Positions 47,735 through 59,482 of a DNA stretch of 64,000 bases are shown here, one piece after another. Origin of the DNA: Cinclus cinclus (lineage: Eukaryota; Chordata; Aves; Passeriformes; Cinclidae); contig NC_085049.1 of assembly GCF_963662255.1 (NCBI RefSeq), positions 58,451,158-58,515,157 on the forward strand, read 5' to 3'. The notes beneath the pieces are model-generated. The model saw only the letters and a program-made list of their open reading frames with translations, was not told the DNA's origin and did not search any database. How positions within the stretch are numbered: position 1 is the first letter of the stretch; the number at the start of each line of letters is the position of its first letter. The translations under genes and the position numbers were made by a program.

Positions 47735-50700
47735 GTAAAGCACCTCAGGGCACAAGGTGGGCACCGTGGGCTGCTGACTCCTGCTGGGGGTTATGGCCTT
47801 ACTAAGCAGCTGATGCAACTTGGTGGAAGCAGATATTGGGCAATTTGGACCTCAGATTGCAGCACAGATGGTCCCAGCATGACTTTGGAGAAAGCATCAG
47901 GATCTTGCAGGGTCTCTTACTTCCTTATACCTGTACTTAATTGCTTTCTCTCTCTCTCCATGTATTTTCCTCTCACCTCTTTTCAATGCCTCTCTTTTCC
48001 TCTTCCCTGGTAATTCATCCCACTGGCTTTCTTTTTTGCCCTGTCTCCACTTTCTGTGTGCTTCTCTCTCTGTCATCCTCGTCTCTTCCATCTTCTCAAT
48101 CTCTCTCACTCGTTTCTCTCTTCATTAGCTTACTGAATCCTTAGTCTATTTGGTTAATTTAATGTGCCCTCTGGGGATGTCACAGACACTTCACCAGCAT
48201 CTCAATTCAAATCCATCAGCTTGCTAGCTTTCCCAGCTTAATTAAGAGATGTCTGAGCACATTCTGTCTATATAAGAAGGCTAGGAAAGGCACCACCTCT
48301 AATCTCCAGTCCTTATGGGGGCTCAGGCTGCTTGAGCCTTTCCTTTGCCCTGAGAGTGTGAAATGATGTTAGGTCAGACACAAACAGCAGGTGTGGGCAC
48401 TGGCTTGACTTTCACACCAGTAGTTTGCAGGCAACTCTGAGTCAACCATACACTTTATCGTAATGACAGACTTGCGAGATGGAGAGGAATTGTGTGCCCT
48501 TATTTTACAGCTGGGAGACAGAGGCTGTGTCTACACTGTGATGTGCAGTGCCAACTTCACGGGGGGTTAAGCTCACCCATGACCTTGCGTCTGCATTGCT
48601 GGTTGGTAGCTCTGCTGCACTTCACATTGGATGGTCCATGCTCTACACCCATGTCTCAGATCTATGCTGACAGTCTGAATCTGACCAAGAGTCACTCCTT
48701 TTGTCTGCCCAGATCACAAAATAAGAGTCTGCTGCACTACTGAGATGCTGACTGTATTGAAGCTCTGGAGCCAAGGTAAAATCTAGTCCTGAGCACAGTT
48801 TCAGGCAGCAAAGAAACAGGCAGTGAGCCCAGTTCAAGTGAGGCACTCAGATTTGTCCTGTGCTGTATCAGGATGAAGATACCTTGAGACCCAGAGTACC
48901 TTAAATTCCCTCTTTGAGGCAACACAGTGTCTGAGCCAGTATTTGAAGCCTCAGATGTCTGGATCCCACCCACGTATCAAGCTTTAAACGAATTTTCAAA
49001 GCCCAGCTAGTTTCTGATACAAGGCTGTGACACCTTAATTTGGTACCCAGAATTCAAAACTGCACTGGCTGCTTCAGTACCAGAAAGATACTGGCAGGAG
49101 CCCAGAATAGAGGAGAATGAAGAAGATGCTGGAGGGGTTGACTCATGGAAATAGATAAAAAAGAGCAAAGTATTTATCACATAGCAGAGAGATGACTAAG
49201 GACTGGAGCTCAGGACAATTTGAAAACTGCCCACTGATATTTTAAAGATGTGATCACCAAGAAGGGAGAGCCATTGTTCATCCTTGTTTAATGGACACAG
49301 CGTGAATAATAGTTTGACAGAAGAATACTTGAGCTGGAGTTAGAGAATTCACTCTCATGTTCTGGCTATTGTATGTGCAGATTTAAGCCCTTCTAGGATG
49401 CCTCTACTGTGTTTGTACAGCCTGCAGCAGAGTGGGATCTGCCTCTGCAGCCTTGGGGTTTCTAGTAGCAGGTTCTTAATGATAGTCCTTAAAATTGTAC
49501 TATCACTTTTTATCCATAAATAGCTGGAAAAAGCTTGTGACCCTGCATGCTGTTTCTACCAGAAGAGCTGTCAGCCAAACTGATCATAACTGAAAAATGT
49601 GGTGCAGCCTGTTTATTCAAAATGTGTACTGAGTTCTGTTTTCCTGGCACAAGAAGACTAAAACATATTCAGACCATAACATGAATTTTGGTTTCTTTTC
49701 AGTCAGCAGTTAACTCAGAAGCACACAGACATTTGTACCTCCCTTTGGTCTCCTTCAGTTTTTGTCAAACTTTGCCATCAGTACATCTTAGGCTGGTGCT
49801 TCATTGCCTACATTTTTCTCCTTCCTTTCTCTTTTTACCTGTTGTCTTTTCTCCCAAAAGCACAAATTTTCACAGAATCAAATCCAGCAAAGCCCCTCTG
49901 CCCATCAGGATCTGTGATTTGCAGGGTGACACCACCCGATGACTGAAGAAGCTTCTGTTGCTTCAGCTGCTTCATCATATGAACATCTTATGACCCAGAG
50001 CTAGTGCCTGTAGAGACATTTTGAGCCTTTATTTTCTGGTACATGGGATATCACAAGCCCAGCCACTCTCTGGGGACATACCTGGCTGGGCAGGTCGTGG
50101 CATGTGTGTCAGCACCTTGCCACTCCACATTTTCATGGGCTATTCACCAGCAAGCTGACCAAAGCATCCACAACCATCAGGTTAAGGGATGAGGCACCAG
50201 TTTCAGGCTTATGAACACAGGAACCCAAGGCACAGAGCACATGCTTTAGTGTTGGCCAGTCTTGACCAAGGGACAGAAAGACATGAATTCAAACTGTTTG
50301 TTGTAGTTCAGAGGTTTAATATTCACGGGGTTTTTCTTCCAGGAGACTTAACCTTAACAACTCAAATAACTTTACTCATATTTAAATCACCCTTGGAATT
50401 TGTTTTCATTTAGCATATTCATCCAGCCCTTCATCCTGTCCTGATTGTGTGGCCAAGTCAGTTTCTATCTGCATATATATTTCTTGTGGGGAAAATCAAC
50501 TCATTTTAGGAGAAAACATACTTCTATGAGTAATTTTAAATCCATGATCTTACAACAAGATATCCTTTGTAAATAGCTATGTTTATTCAAATCCATCAGT
50601 GTGCAATATACCATGTAATATTCTCAGTATTAGGCCTTCAGACATTGCTGAAACATTGCATAAGCCAAACCCCATCATTTCAAACTTTGTCCTGCTTGAA

Positions 50701-53700
50701 ATAGTTTTTGCAGTTCTTCAGATCTGTTGCTTCTTGGAAATGTCTATTTTTAAAATCCAGTGTAGAAAATATTAGGTTCTTGTGGCTGTTCAGAAGAATC
50801 CTTTTAAGAAGCTTACTTTTCTCCTAATATTCACAGTGGGTCTGGTGCTGCTGACTTTTCTCAGAATGAGAATGAAAAATTTATCCCATCTGAATGTCCG
50901 AGACTGCCTTTCTCATCGTGTATTTCTTCAATGGCCTGTTGGACTCAAGCCTCTCTGCCATTAGCAGCCATTTTAGACAGCTGCTGAGTGACTTGGTTTA
51001 TCTTCTCCAGTTTCTGCTTGCAGTTTTCCTTCATACGTAAGATCAGTACTTTATGAGGTCTCTCTGTGTGGATTAGATGATGATCCCCTGTTTCCTTACT
51101 AGACCCATCCTGTGGATCAGTACCTTCCTATCTTTTAGTCTGTGTGATTTCACTTTATACCAGCATTTATTGCATTTACAAGTTCCTATTTTACAGTTCT
51201 TGCTTCTCTTTTTTATTTGCTCCTTGTCAGAAACATTCAGCAAATGTCCAAGCCAGCTCATCATACTGACATTTAGGGAGGATGGAACAGTCTCCCTGGA
51301 GTGGTAGATGAAACCACACTACTTCAGCCTTGTAGAACCAGAGTATAACAATCATGTAATCCTGCACTGGTTGTGGGGTGGTGGCTAAACTTATGTAAAA
51401 GTTGGTATGTTCTACAGCTGATTTCTATGGCTCTTCAAATTATTGCCAAGTGACTTTGAAATTGTGAGTAAAAATTGGCTGGAGAGACCTCTTTATGGAA
51501 TATTTCTTTTTTATGCTCTCATCACAGAGGCAGTGATGTGGAGGTTCAGTAGGGCTGGTCTGTATAGGTCACATCAATTGCTCTTCAGTTTCTAGACAGT
51601 TGCAAATTTACTCCTGGTTAGGAGAATCTTTTCCTGTAGGGGCTTCATGGTGATTTGTATCTTCTTAGCCTTTCCCATGATGCAGGAGTTTCTGTCTGCT
51701 GCCAGATAATGGACTAATTATATTTTCAGTTAAATCTGGCAAAAAAACCTCCAAAGTTAGTAAGAAGTTAAAAGGGAGAAAAAAGCTGAGCTGCTGCCCT
51801 CTATTGCCCCAGTTCTAGTTTCTGATCACAGGACAGGAGTTCTGAAGTAAATCTGAATTATGTATTTTACTCTTGGTATTTGATCTACATTGTTAGAGAT
51901 GAAGGACTTTATTCCACAAAGATGTGAATTAGATTGCTTCATGGATTGGGAAAGAGATCCATACACAGGATAGATTAATCATTCTAGTTAAAATACTGGC
52001 TCTGGGCATGCCTTGCCCCGAGACCTCTGCCCCTTTAAGCCACCCTCCTTATCCCAATACTCAGCTCCCATAATTATGTTAAAGTTTCACTTCTGGTGTG
52101 ATGGGCAAATCAATCTGTCCTGTCTTGACAATGTGAACAGACTGCTTGTGGGAAGATTTCTGGTGTTCCTCTTTTTGTCTTGGACTAAAGTAGCCTTGAG
52201 TTCAGTTCTTTCCTTGGGGATGCTTCACTTTACAGTTTCTAGGTAAACCTGGGAGGAGGAAGGGTTTAGATGCTGCATGCCTGAATGCTGTCTGTGGGAG
52301 CCTGGGGAAACCTCACAATTGCAAGGAGATGCATCCACTGTGTCGGAGAGCCTGTGTGTGGGTAGGAAGAAAAGGAGAGAACCAATTTTCCCCTGCTTGC
52401 TTGTCCTCTTCATCAAGTTCACGCTTCCCTGGCTAGAGAAGTGTCCCCTGCATCAGCTGTGCCCAGACACCCACCTCATCCCTGGTCACTCACAGCCACC
52501 CTGCCCCAGGAACGAGGACATTGCTTCACAGGACACAATCCCTGGTGAACCCCACCCTGCAGCCTGGGCCCCCAGCTGATGGCTCTGTGCACTCTGTCAA
52601 ATTAGCTGTATCTCCAGAAACAGCCTGGCTCTGCCTTAGTGTCTCTCCTGGCTCCTATCTGTCACCTTTTTTTTTTCCTGAGTTCATTTCTTTTGTGTTG
52701 CTCTTCCTTTCCCAGCATTTACTGCTTTACTACACTATTTAAAACAACTCTTTCATTCTCTATTTCTTGTGGGTGCTAGTGAGTTTAATTTTTTTCCAGC
52801 TTAGTTTTTTGATTTATCTTTTTCTGCTTTTATCTCTGCCCATCTCTTCTTCCTGTCTTTCTTTCTCTGCCCTGTCCTTCCTGTCCCTCTCTCTAGGAAG
52901 GATGCTTTGCTGGGGCTGATAGATGGTCCATTAGAAACAGATTAACAGGTGAGGATTGACTAGAGAAATAGATGTCAAGGAGGGAAGGAGAGACAGAGGA
53001 GCAGGTGACCTTTTCCACAAGCAAGATGCAAGCATGGTTTTTCAAACATCAGTTTCTCCCTACAAGAGCACGAGAGAATGTACAGAAAGCAGAGAGGAGG
53101 ATAATCCACCATCATAACCTGTTGCTTTTTTTGCATTGCTTATTTTCACTGACATAATGATTTGATTCAGACTGAAATTGGTATCTCAGTTTAACATATA
53201 GACCTCATGTTCTCAGCAGCTCTTGTTACCTCTGGGTCTCGGTGAAGTGATCTTTATTTGTCCCTTCCCACATGCACTTGCTCGCTGTTTCTCTCTCTTC
53301 TCTTATCTCCACTCCTTTCTCCATCATTTGCAGGGTGGTTTTGCTATTCAGATGGATGGAAATTAATCCATCTCCTCTTCTTTCATTTTAAAGATATGGA
53401 CTATTTTAATATAAAGCTACAATGATGAGTGCAAGAAATTAACAAAGGGCATGGGAAACCAGAGATGTGAGAAGCAGTTTCAAGTTCATTTGTTCACCTG
53501 GAAGGTTCTTGGCCCGTAAAGGCCTCAGCAGAGATTAAAGCAGACCCCAGCTACAGGCAGAGAGCCAGAACCAGAACTGCATTCCTCCCTCACTTCCCTT
53601 TCCACCAGCTGTATAAGTAACAGGCATGGCCACTCTTCAGCAAAACAGCAATTTTGCAGACCATGGGAAGAGACCATGACTTCCCTTCCTCGTGGGCTAA

Positions 53701-54759
53701 TACTGATTTAATGCTAAAAGTATTGGCCCTGATCTGCAGGGACTCACTGTTTTTTTTCTGCAGTGCCAGGAGTGTCTGTGCTCTCTTACTCTCTACAACA
53801 GGAATTAGCAGTTTTCTCATTCCCATCCATTTTATGTGATGCTCAAAAGAGTGGCTTGGTGGCCAGGCATAGCTCAGACCAATGCAAAGGAAGATGCACT
53901 CTCCTTATTTTTTGACAGTCATCTTGTGTCATTCTTGCATTTTTCACCTTGTGTACTTGTCTTTCTTCTCTTGCTGTCCATTTTTCTGTATTCTTCACCT
54001 GTCCTTCTCTCCCTGTCCCTTACAGGTAGGTTTTAGCAGTGCCGTCCTCCTTGCTGTTGTCTTGTCTATTCTGGTATCTTCTTGGGTAATTATTGAGACC
54101 CCTCTGAGGACAGAGGCATAAGGGTGATGGAGCAAGACCAGGAAACTAATGCATACCAAGACTTTGGTGGGGAAAGGGGGAGAGAAAAATGGGGAAGCGA
54201 AAAAATAAAGGGGAAAGAGGCAGTAATATTTAGAGGAAGATGAGGAACTGTTTTCCTGTCAATTAAATGTTTTCAAAATTTTAGGGGAAAAAAAGAAAAT
54301 AAGAAGTGCCAGCCACCTGTGGAAACCTCAGAGGAAGAAATTCATGAAGGAAGAGGTTGACTGCAAATCAGCCAATTTTTCTCTTCTTCAAGAAATACTC
54401 AAGTTCTTTGCACAAAATAAAGCAGCCTTTAGCCATGGGAATGGCATATGGGGTGGGATGTAGGAGGTGCTTGGTCAGCCTTGGCTGTGTGAATGGCTGT
54501 GAAGGTCCTGATTACCTCTAGTTAAAAAAAAAATTAAATTAAAAAAATATATATATATATTAGGGATATAATCTGTGATGAAGGTAGCAAATCTGCAAAG
54601 AAAGTGGAATGCAAGTGTTACTATCCAGCTCCACTCTAGTCTCACCCATGGAAATTTGCAACTCCTTACAAACTCTGTTCCCTGGGAAGGGTAACACTTC
54701 ATTTCCCATAATTTCAGGGCTCTTTCGGTTCTGACTCTCTGAATTTGCATTCTTTCTAG
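47735..54759 (+). other. CACNA1I: CACNA1I intron 9 (about 7.0 kb)
   Basis: A phase-0 GT-AG intron (GTAAAG ... CTTTCTAG). It contains pyrimidine-rich tracts near 47.94-48.1, 52.7-52.9 and 53.9-54.0 kb and an A-rich/(AT)n tract at 54523-54561. I see no gene. Confidence 0.88.
54523..54561 (+). repeat. A-rich tract with (AT)n
   Basis: Two A runs separated by TTAAATTA lead into about seven AT dinucleotides (54547-54561). It lies about 200 bases upstream of the exon 10 acceptor. A low-complexity repeat with no evident role. Confidence 0.85.
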
Positions 54760-54911
54760 CCAGAAGAATTGACCAACATCTTGGAGATCAGCAATGTTGT
54801 GTTTACAAGCATGTTTGCCCTGGAGATGATCCTGAAACTTGCTGCTTTTGGTCTCTTTGATTACCTTCGCAACCCCTACAACATCTTTGACAGTATCATC
54901 GTCATCATAAG
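54760..54911 (+). CDS. CACNA1I: CACNA1I exon 10: segments IIS2 and IIS3
   Basis: The 152-base exon reads [20 protein letters not shown], then [20 protein letters not shown] and [10 protein letters not shown], ending two bases into Ser. IIS2 is [22 protein letters not shown]3 begins at [30 protein letters not shown] is the Cav3.3 form (Cav3.1 has VYGPFGYIKNPYNIFDGVI). The acceptor is CTTTCTAG at 54759 and the donor is GTGACA at 54912, a weaker donor than most in this gene. Confidence 0.97.
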
Positions 54912-55265
54912 GTGACAAGGGCCTTGGGGATCAGCTGAAATGTTTCAAAAAGGATTTAGCAGCTACGCTGAGAGGAGCTGGGCCAATGCACAAGGCCAAG
55001 GAATGGGAGACCAAGATGTCTTTTCCCAATACTTGGTGTTGTGCTATGCAAGCCATGCACCATTTCTATCCCTCAGTTCTCTTCTCTGCAGAGTGGAGGC
55101 AATTGCAACTGCCTTGTTAAGTTCACAACAAATATTAGCTGTGAAATATTTTGAAAATGCACAAACTGGAGATGTTACAAAGGTTTAAAGTTATTCCTTG
55201 TTTTCTTCTGTTAGTTCATTTGTGTTTTTTGTTCCTTGTCCTTCCTGTGCCTCTCTGGAACACAG
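54912..55265 (+). other. CACNA1I: CACNA1I intron 10
   Basis: A short 354-base GT-AG intron (GTGACA ... GGAACACAG), phase 2. The polypyrimidine tract is a T/C-rich stretch about 20-60 bases upstream of the acceptor. No other feature. Confidence 0.9.
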
Positions 55266-55451
55266 CATCTGGGAGATCATTGGCCAGGCAGATGGTGGAC
55301 TCTCTGTGCTGAGGACATTCCGGCTCCTCCGGGTGCTGAAGCTGGTGCGTTTCATGCCGGCACTGCGCCGCCAGCTTGTGGTGCTGATGAAGACTATGGA
55401 CAACGTAGCCACCTTCTGCATGCTCCTCATGCTCTTCATCTTCATCTTCAG
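55266..55451 (+). CDS. CACNA1I: CACNA1I exon 11: IIS4 voltage sensor and IIS5
   Basis: The 186-base exon reads [20 protein letters not shown], then [20 protein letters not shown] and [21 protein letters not shown], ending two bases into Ser. IIS4 carries basic residues at about every third position (R..R..R..K..R), followed by the amphipathic S4-S5 linker and IIS5. [20 protein letters not shown] with FMPALRRQ fits Cav3.3. The acceptor is GAACACAG and the donor is GTGAGC at 55452. Confidence 0.97.
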
Positions 55452-56119
55452 GTGAGCAGGCAGTCAGCTCACAGTCTTCTGGAGTGTGGCTCATGGGGAC
55501 AGCAGCTTCAGAGCATGGCTGCATAACTCGTCTTGCCCATTGCTCCAGGCCGAGGCAGCACTGACAAATGTCTATTTTTTCATAAGGGCTGAACTTGCTC
55601 CTGCCTTAAATTGGATTCAGCAGCTGAGGATTTTGACCTGGATGGGGCAGTGAAATACTGCCAGCAAATGCAGGCTTTGAGCATAATGTCCCATTGCAGG
55701 ATAGCTGAAGTCTCTTGATAATCAGCACTAGCTACAGGAACAGTTCAGTCTGGAGGCTGACTCTGGCAGAAGAGCAGCAGGAAGCAGCCAAGAAAGTTTG
55801 TCTGTGCATGCCATAGATGCCCTAATAGCAAGATGAAGACATATAAGAGCAGAAAGGACAGTACAGACAACAGGTCTGACTGACAGGTTGGAGGGAATAT
55901 ACGAGCTGTGAGTCAGCACAGATGGAAAGCAAATTTTTTGGTGACCTACAGGGTTGCAATATAGAGTTCCTTCTTCAGAGGTAGCTCCCAGTGGTCTGAC
56001 TGTGTTGTTGTATACTCCTTGCTGCTGTGATGTTGCATTAGATTTTCAGAAAATAATTACTCTGATGAGTTCAATGTGGTGGCAGAGACATTTATATTTG
56101 ACATAATCTTGTTCCAAAG
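55452..56119 (+). other. CACNA1I: CACNA1I intron 11
   Basis: A 668-base GT-AG intron, phase 2. Its 3' end is unusual for this gene: acceptor AAAG with only a weak, AT-rich pyrimidine tract (TTGACATAATCTTGTTCCAAAG). The exon 12 frame reads on upstream into the intron for about 15 codons to an ATG at 56076. Confidence 0.88.
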
Positions 56120-56237
56120 CATCCTGGGAATGCACATCTTTGGTTGCAAGTTCAGCCTGAGGACAGACACAGGAGATACAGTTCCTGACCGGAAGAATTT
56201 TGACTCCCTGCTGTGGGCCATCGTCACCGTCTTCCAG
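56120..56237 (+). CDS. CACNA1I: CACNA1I exon 12: end of IIS5 and domain II turret
   Basis: The 118-base exon completes Ser and reads [20 protein letters not shown], then [19 protein letters not shown]. This is the end of IIS5, a short extracellular loop and the first pore helix. [20 protein letters not shown] matches mammalian Cav3.3 as I recall it. The boundary with exon 11 (AG|C, Ser) is fixed by frame and homology despite the weak AAAG acceptor. The donor is GTGAGC at 56238, phase 0. Confidence 0.95.
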
Positions 56238-56684
56238 GTGAGCCCACTTTGCTCTCTATGGGTGGGCCAGGACAAAATGAAGAGGGTCAGGAGATGCTTT
56301 TTCCTCACTGAGGAGTGCTCCTGACAGCAGAAAAGGTTGTGGAGGAAGAGCAAGTGCATATTGGATCCAAACAACTGGTGTATATCTCAAAGAGGGGACC
56401 TTCTTCCTTCCTAGGAGACAGTGTGCAAAGGTCACTCATGTTGTGGCAACTCCCAAGTTTAACACTCTCACCTCAGCACGTGACTGTCCTAATGGTTGTT
56501 CTTGTTCCTTCTTGCTCAGCTAAGGGTGCAGTGCCACAGCTGCACAGTGACAGTGGGTGTGTGGTTATGGGGATGTTCAGAGGCCTGCTCTGGTCCTGAT
56601 GTGTATTCTTTGACTGTCCTTTTCTGGGAATACCCTTCATGCTCTTCCTTTGTGTTTATCTGACTTTCTTGCCCTCTCCTGCAG
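56238..56684 (+). other. CACNA1I: CACNA1I intron 12
   Basis: A 447-base GT-AG intron (GTGAGC ... CTCCTGCAG), phase 0. Nothing else seen in it. Confidence 0.9.
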
Positions 56685-56840
56685 ATCCTAACCCAGGAGG
56701 ACTGGAATGTTGTGCTCTACAATGGCATGGCCTCCACCTCACCGTGGGCTTCCCTCTACTTTGTGGCTCTCATGACATTTGGCAATTATGTACTCTTCAA
56801 TCTTCTGGTGGCTATTCTTGTGGAGGGATTCCAGGCTGAG
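56685..56840 (+). CDS. CACNA1I: CACNA1I exon 13: domain II pore and IIS6
   Basis: The 156-base exon is exactly 52 codons. It reads [40 protein letters not shown] and [12 protein letters not shown]. The Glu of T-Q-E-D-W is the domain II selectivity-filter residue. [20 protein letters not shown] is IIS6. [15 protein letters not shown] is the Cav3.3 form. The acceptor is CTCCTGCAG and the donor is GTGAGT at 56841. Confidence 0.97.
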
Positions 56841-57281
56841 GTGAGTTGCCACCAAGGCTTCATCAGCAGGAAGAATAGAGGTGCTAAAAAGGGGCCCTTT
56901 GTGACACTTTGAGGATACTGGACTGGAGGACTTATAAAGTATCACCCCTCTTTAATTTCTCTCATGAAATTATTCTTGTTAGGGTAGTGCTCTATTAAAC
57001 AAAAGAAAAAAACCCCGTGTTAATCCTTGCAAAGAAAGAGGCTCTTTATTAGGGGATTCACAATTTCTGTTCTGTGTAACACAACAGAACCAAAGGTGAG
57101 CCCTTTACCCATCCAAAAGCAGCAGTGCAGTCCATCAGCAATCCCAAATCACACCCAGTGATCACGGTGGATGCCTGACTGCCAAGGACAATTTTGCAGT
57201 TGTTCCAGAAATGAAAGACAAAGACAAAAACAAATGGTCTTTTCTGTTTGAGTTTCCAACTTCTAAATGTCTGTGTTCCAG
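56841..57281 (+). other. CACNA1I: CACNA1I intron 13
   Basis: A 441-base GT-AG intron (GTGAGT ... TGTTCCAG), phase 0. No repeat or gene seen. Confidence 0.9.
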
Positions 57282-57372
57282 GGTGATGCCAACCGGTCAT
57301 ACTCAGATGAAGATCAGAGTTCTTCAAACATGGAGGAGTTTGATCAGTTCCAAGAGGTCCAGGAAGGCTCAG
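57282..57372 (+). CDS. CACNA1I: CACNA1I exon 14: start of the II-III linker
   Basis: The 91-base exon encodes GDANRSYSDEDQSSSNMEEF then DQFQEVQEGS plus the first base of Asp. GDANRSYSDEDQSSSN is shared with mammalian Cav3.3. The tail is slightly different and shorter than the human one I recall. The linker is cytoplasmic, acidic and Ser-rich. The acceptor is TGTTCCAG. The donor GTGCAA at 57373 is weak, and an in-frame TAG follows within a few codons if it is not used. Confidence 0.93.
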
Positions 57373-59279
57373 GTGCAATAGCTCAAACAGTCTTGCTTGT
57401 GTCCTACTGCTGTTTGGTGAGAAATCTAAAAGCAGATTCTGCAGAAAATTTACTCCCACTTCTGAGAACTTGCCAGTTTTTACTTTGAACTTTATGCCAG
57501 TTTGTGCTGTTATTTGTGGAAAAACAGAGACATGTTGTCATCTTGAGGAATGTGGTAGCTAAGTGGAGCAGTTCTTGAATGACCTCCAGAACAGCAACTG
57601 GAAGTGAGAAGTGAGGCTGTCTCTGGTTATCTTCAGGGTCACCATTTCAGGAACACTATATCCAAATCTGAAACCCACATTTGGAGAGGGAACGCCAAGA
57701 TGGTAAAAAGGACTCAGGCAAATCTGGAAGCCTTGCCTCATAGTGAGAGACTAATGAAGCTCAGAGAAATCAGGAAAGTTACTTGATCACTCTCTCTGTA
57801 GTTGCAGACCATAAGGAGGGAGTTGTGGTGGTAGGTAGCTCTTTAATTGAGCAGAAAAAAGCATAATGAGATTGTAAAGGTTGGAAGCTCAAGCTAGACA
57901 GATTCAGGCTGAAAAAAGCCATATATTTTAAAGGAGAGATAATTAACACTGGGAACAACCTGAGTACAAACTGCCTGGTAAGGTCTCTATCCCTCAAAGA
58001 CTGAAAGCCTTTCTACAAGAGGTATTATAGTTCAAACAGGACTTGGTGGCAGGGAGCAGCAGGAGTAGCTTACTCTGCAATGGATGGTAAGCCAGGAGTT
58101 GAAGGGGACAGAGAGCCAGGCAGGAGGGCAGGAGCATGCTGCACACTCTTGGACAAGGTGAGCAGAGCACGTCCACTGATACGAGTAAGGGTTTGCCAAT
58201 GGTTCAGTAAATGCCAGGCAAGCCCACAGTGGTGAGGAAGGTCAAGCCAAGAAGTCCAGTCAGCAAGACAAGATCAGGATCAGCGAGGTACAAGGACAGG
58301 CACAAGCATACTATTCACAGCACAGCTCAAACAAGCACCATGGGCACATTTCTGAGCATAAATGCAGCTCCCACAGCAGGGAGCAGTGGCTCCAGTTTTT
58401 GGCTCACAGTTTTCTCCTGCAACTTAGCTTTTTTCAACACAGCCCTATCCTGAGTTACATGACTGCACCATATCAGAGCTTATGCTGAATGCAGGCAGTC
58501 AAACCCCTGAGATGCAGAGGAGGAAGAGGTTACAGAGGTGTTAGTGAACTCATGGCTGTCATGCAGACATGGATAGGTGACCTTCATTATGCAATAAGTG
58601 AAAAATTATTGCTCTGGTCCTTTCAGGCATTAAAATTCAATACCCTGTCCTCTCCATGCATCTCAAAAAATGCTGATGGTCATCTGCAGGACTTAAGATT
58701 TCCCACAAAAGTGTCCTGGATCTTACAGGTTGAGGATCAGTCACTTGAAGAAGGGCAGTGTAGTAGGATAGACTGTAATGCAGTTTTTGTATACAGTATG
58801 ATTGCAGGAATTTTAAGGTGACTTCAGTACATGGATGGCTGTGGCCATTTCTACATCTTAGTGTCTTGCCCTAACTGCTTTAAGTAGCCAATCTGACAGC
58901 TGGTGGAATTTGTTCAGACCTGAAGGTGCTTTTGTCTGCTCTTGGCATGCAGAAGCAGGCTCTTGTCCCGTCCCCTGCTCGCCTTCACACTCTGCCTGTC
59001 AGTCTGAGGCTGCATGGCCACCACTCTGCTCCTCTGTCCTCAAGGAGAGATGTGGTCGGTTTTGGAGGCTGAGGAAATTACTTTAAGGCCTTCCCAGCTT
59101 GCACTGCCTTTGTCACCAGACCCTAAATCAGAGAAATCAATGTTGTTTGATGCTGAAGGGCTAACAATCTGTTAGCTGCTGTTAACATGCTAAACTGCTT
59201 AGGCATCAAAGCAGTCACTGGATAGTGAGGAACCCACCTTCTTCTTTCCTCATTCTTCTTTCTGCATCTTTCCACTTAG
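57373..59279 (+). other. CACNA1I: CACNA1I intron 14
   Basis: A 1907-base GT-AG intron (GTGCAA ... TCCACTTAG), phase 1. It contains an old CR1-like element at about 57715-58095. No gene recognised in the rest. Confidence 0.88.
57715..58095 (+). mobile_element. Ancient CR1-like LINE 3' region
   Basis: The series 'AATGAAGCTCAGAGAAATC', 'AAGCTCAAGCTAGACAGATT', 'AATTAACACTGGGAACAACC' and 'TTATAGTTCAAACAGGACTT' parallels the 3' coding region of an older amniote CR1-type LINE rather than the young avian CR1 tails seen elsewhere in the window. It is in sense on the + strand and heavily decayed. Family name and ends are uncertain. Confidence 0.6.
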
Positions 59280-59482
59280 ATCCCAAGCTCTGTGCAATTC
59301 CTGTGACACCTAATGGGCACCTGGACCCATCCTTGCCCTCTTCCAACCCACCAGTGACTTCTGGAGGGGTCACCAACTCTTCACGCAACTCACTGCAACT
59401 TGACCAGATCCGTGTTGCTGTTGGCTCCCGGAAGAGCAGCGTGATGTCCCTGGGGAGAATGACTTATGACCAGCGGTCCTTG
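59280..59482 (+). CDS. CACNA1I: CACNA1I exon 15: II-III linker, middle
   Basis: The 203-base exon completes Asp and encodes PKLCAIPVTPNGHLDPSLPS, a Ser/Asn/Gly-rich stretch (SNPPVTSGGVTNSSRNSLQL), and DQIRVAVGSRKSSVMSLGRM then TYDQRSL. P-x-T-P-N-G-H-L-D-P-S-L-P and GSRKSSVMSLGRM are conserved with mammalian Cav3.3. R-K-S-S fits a basophilic kinase consensus, but phosphorylation is only a possibility. The acceptor is TCCACTTAG and the donor is GTGAGT at 59483, phase 0. Confidence 0.95.
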
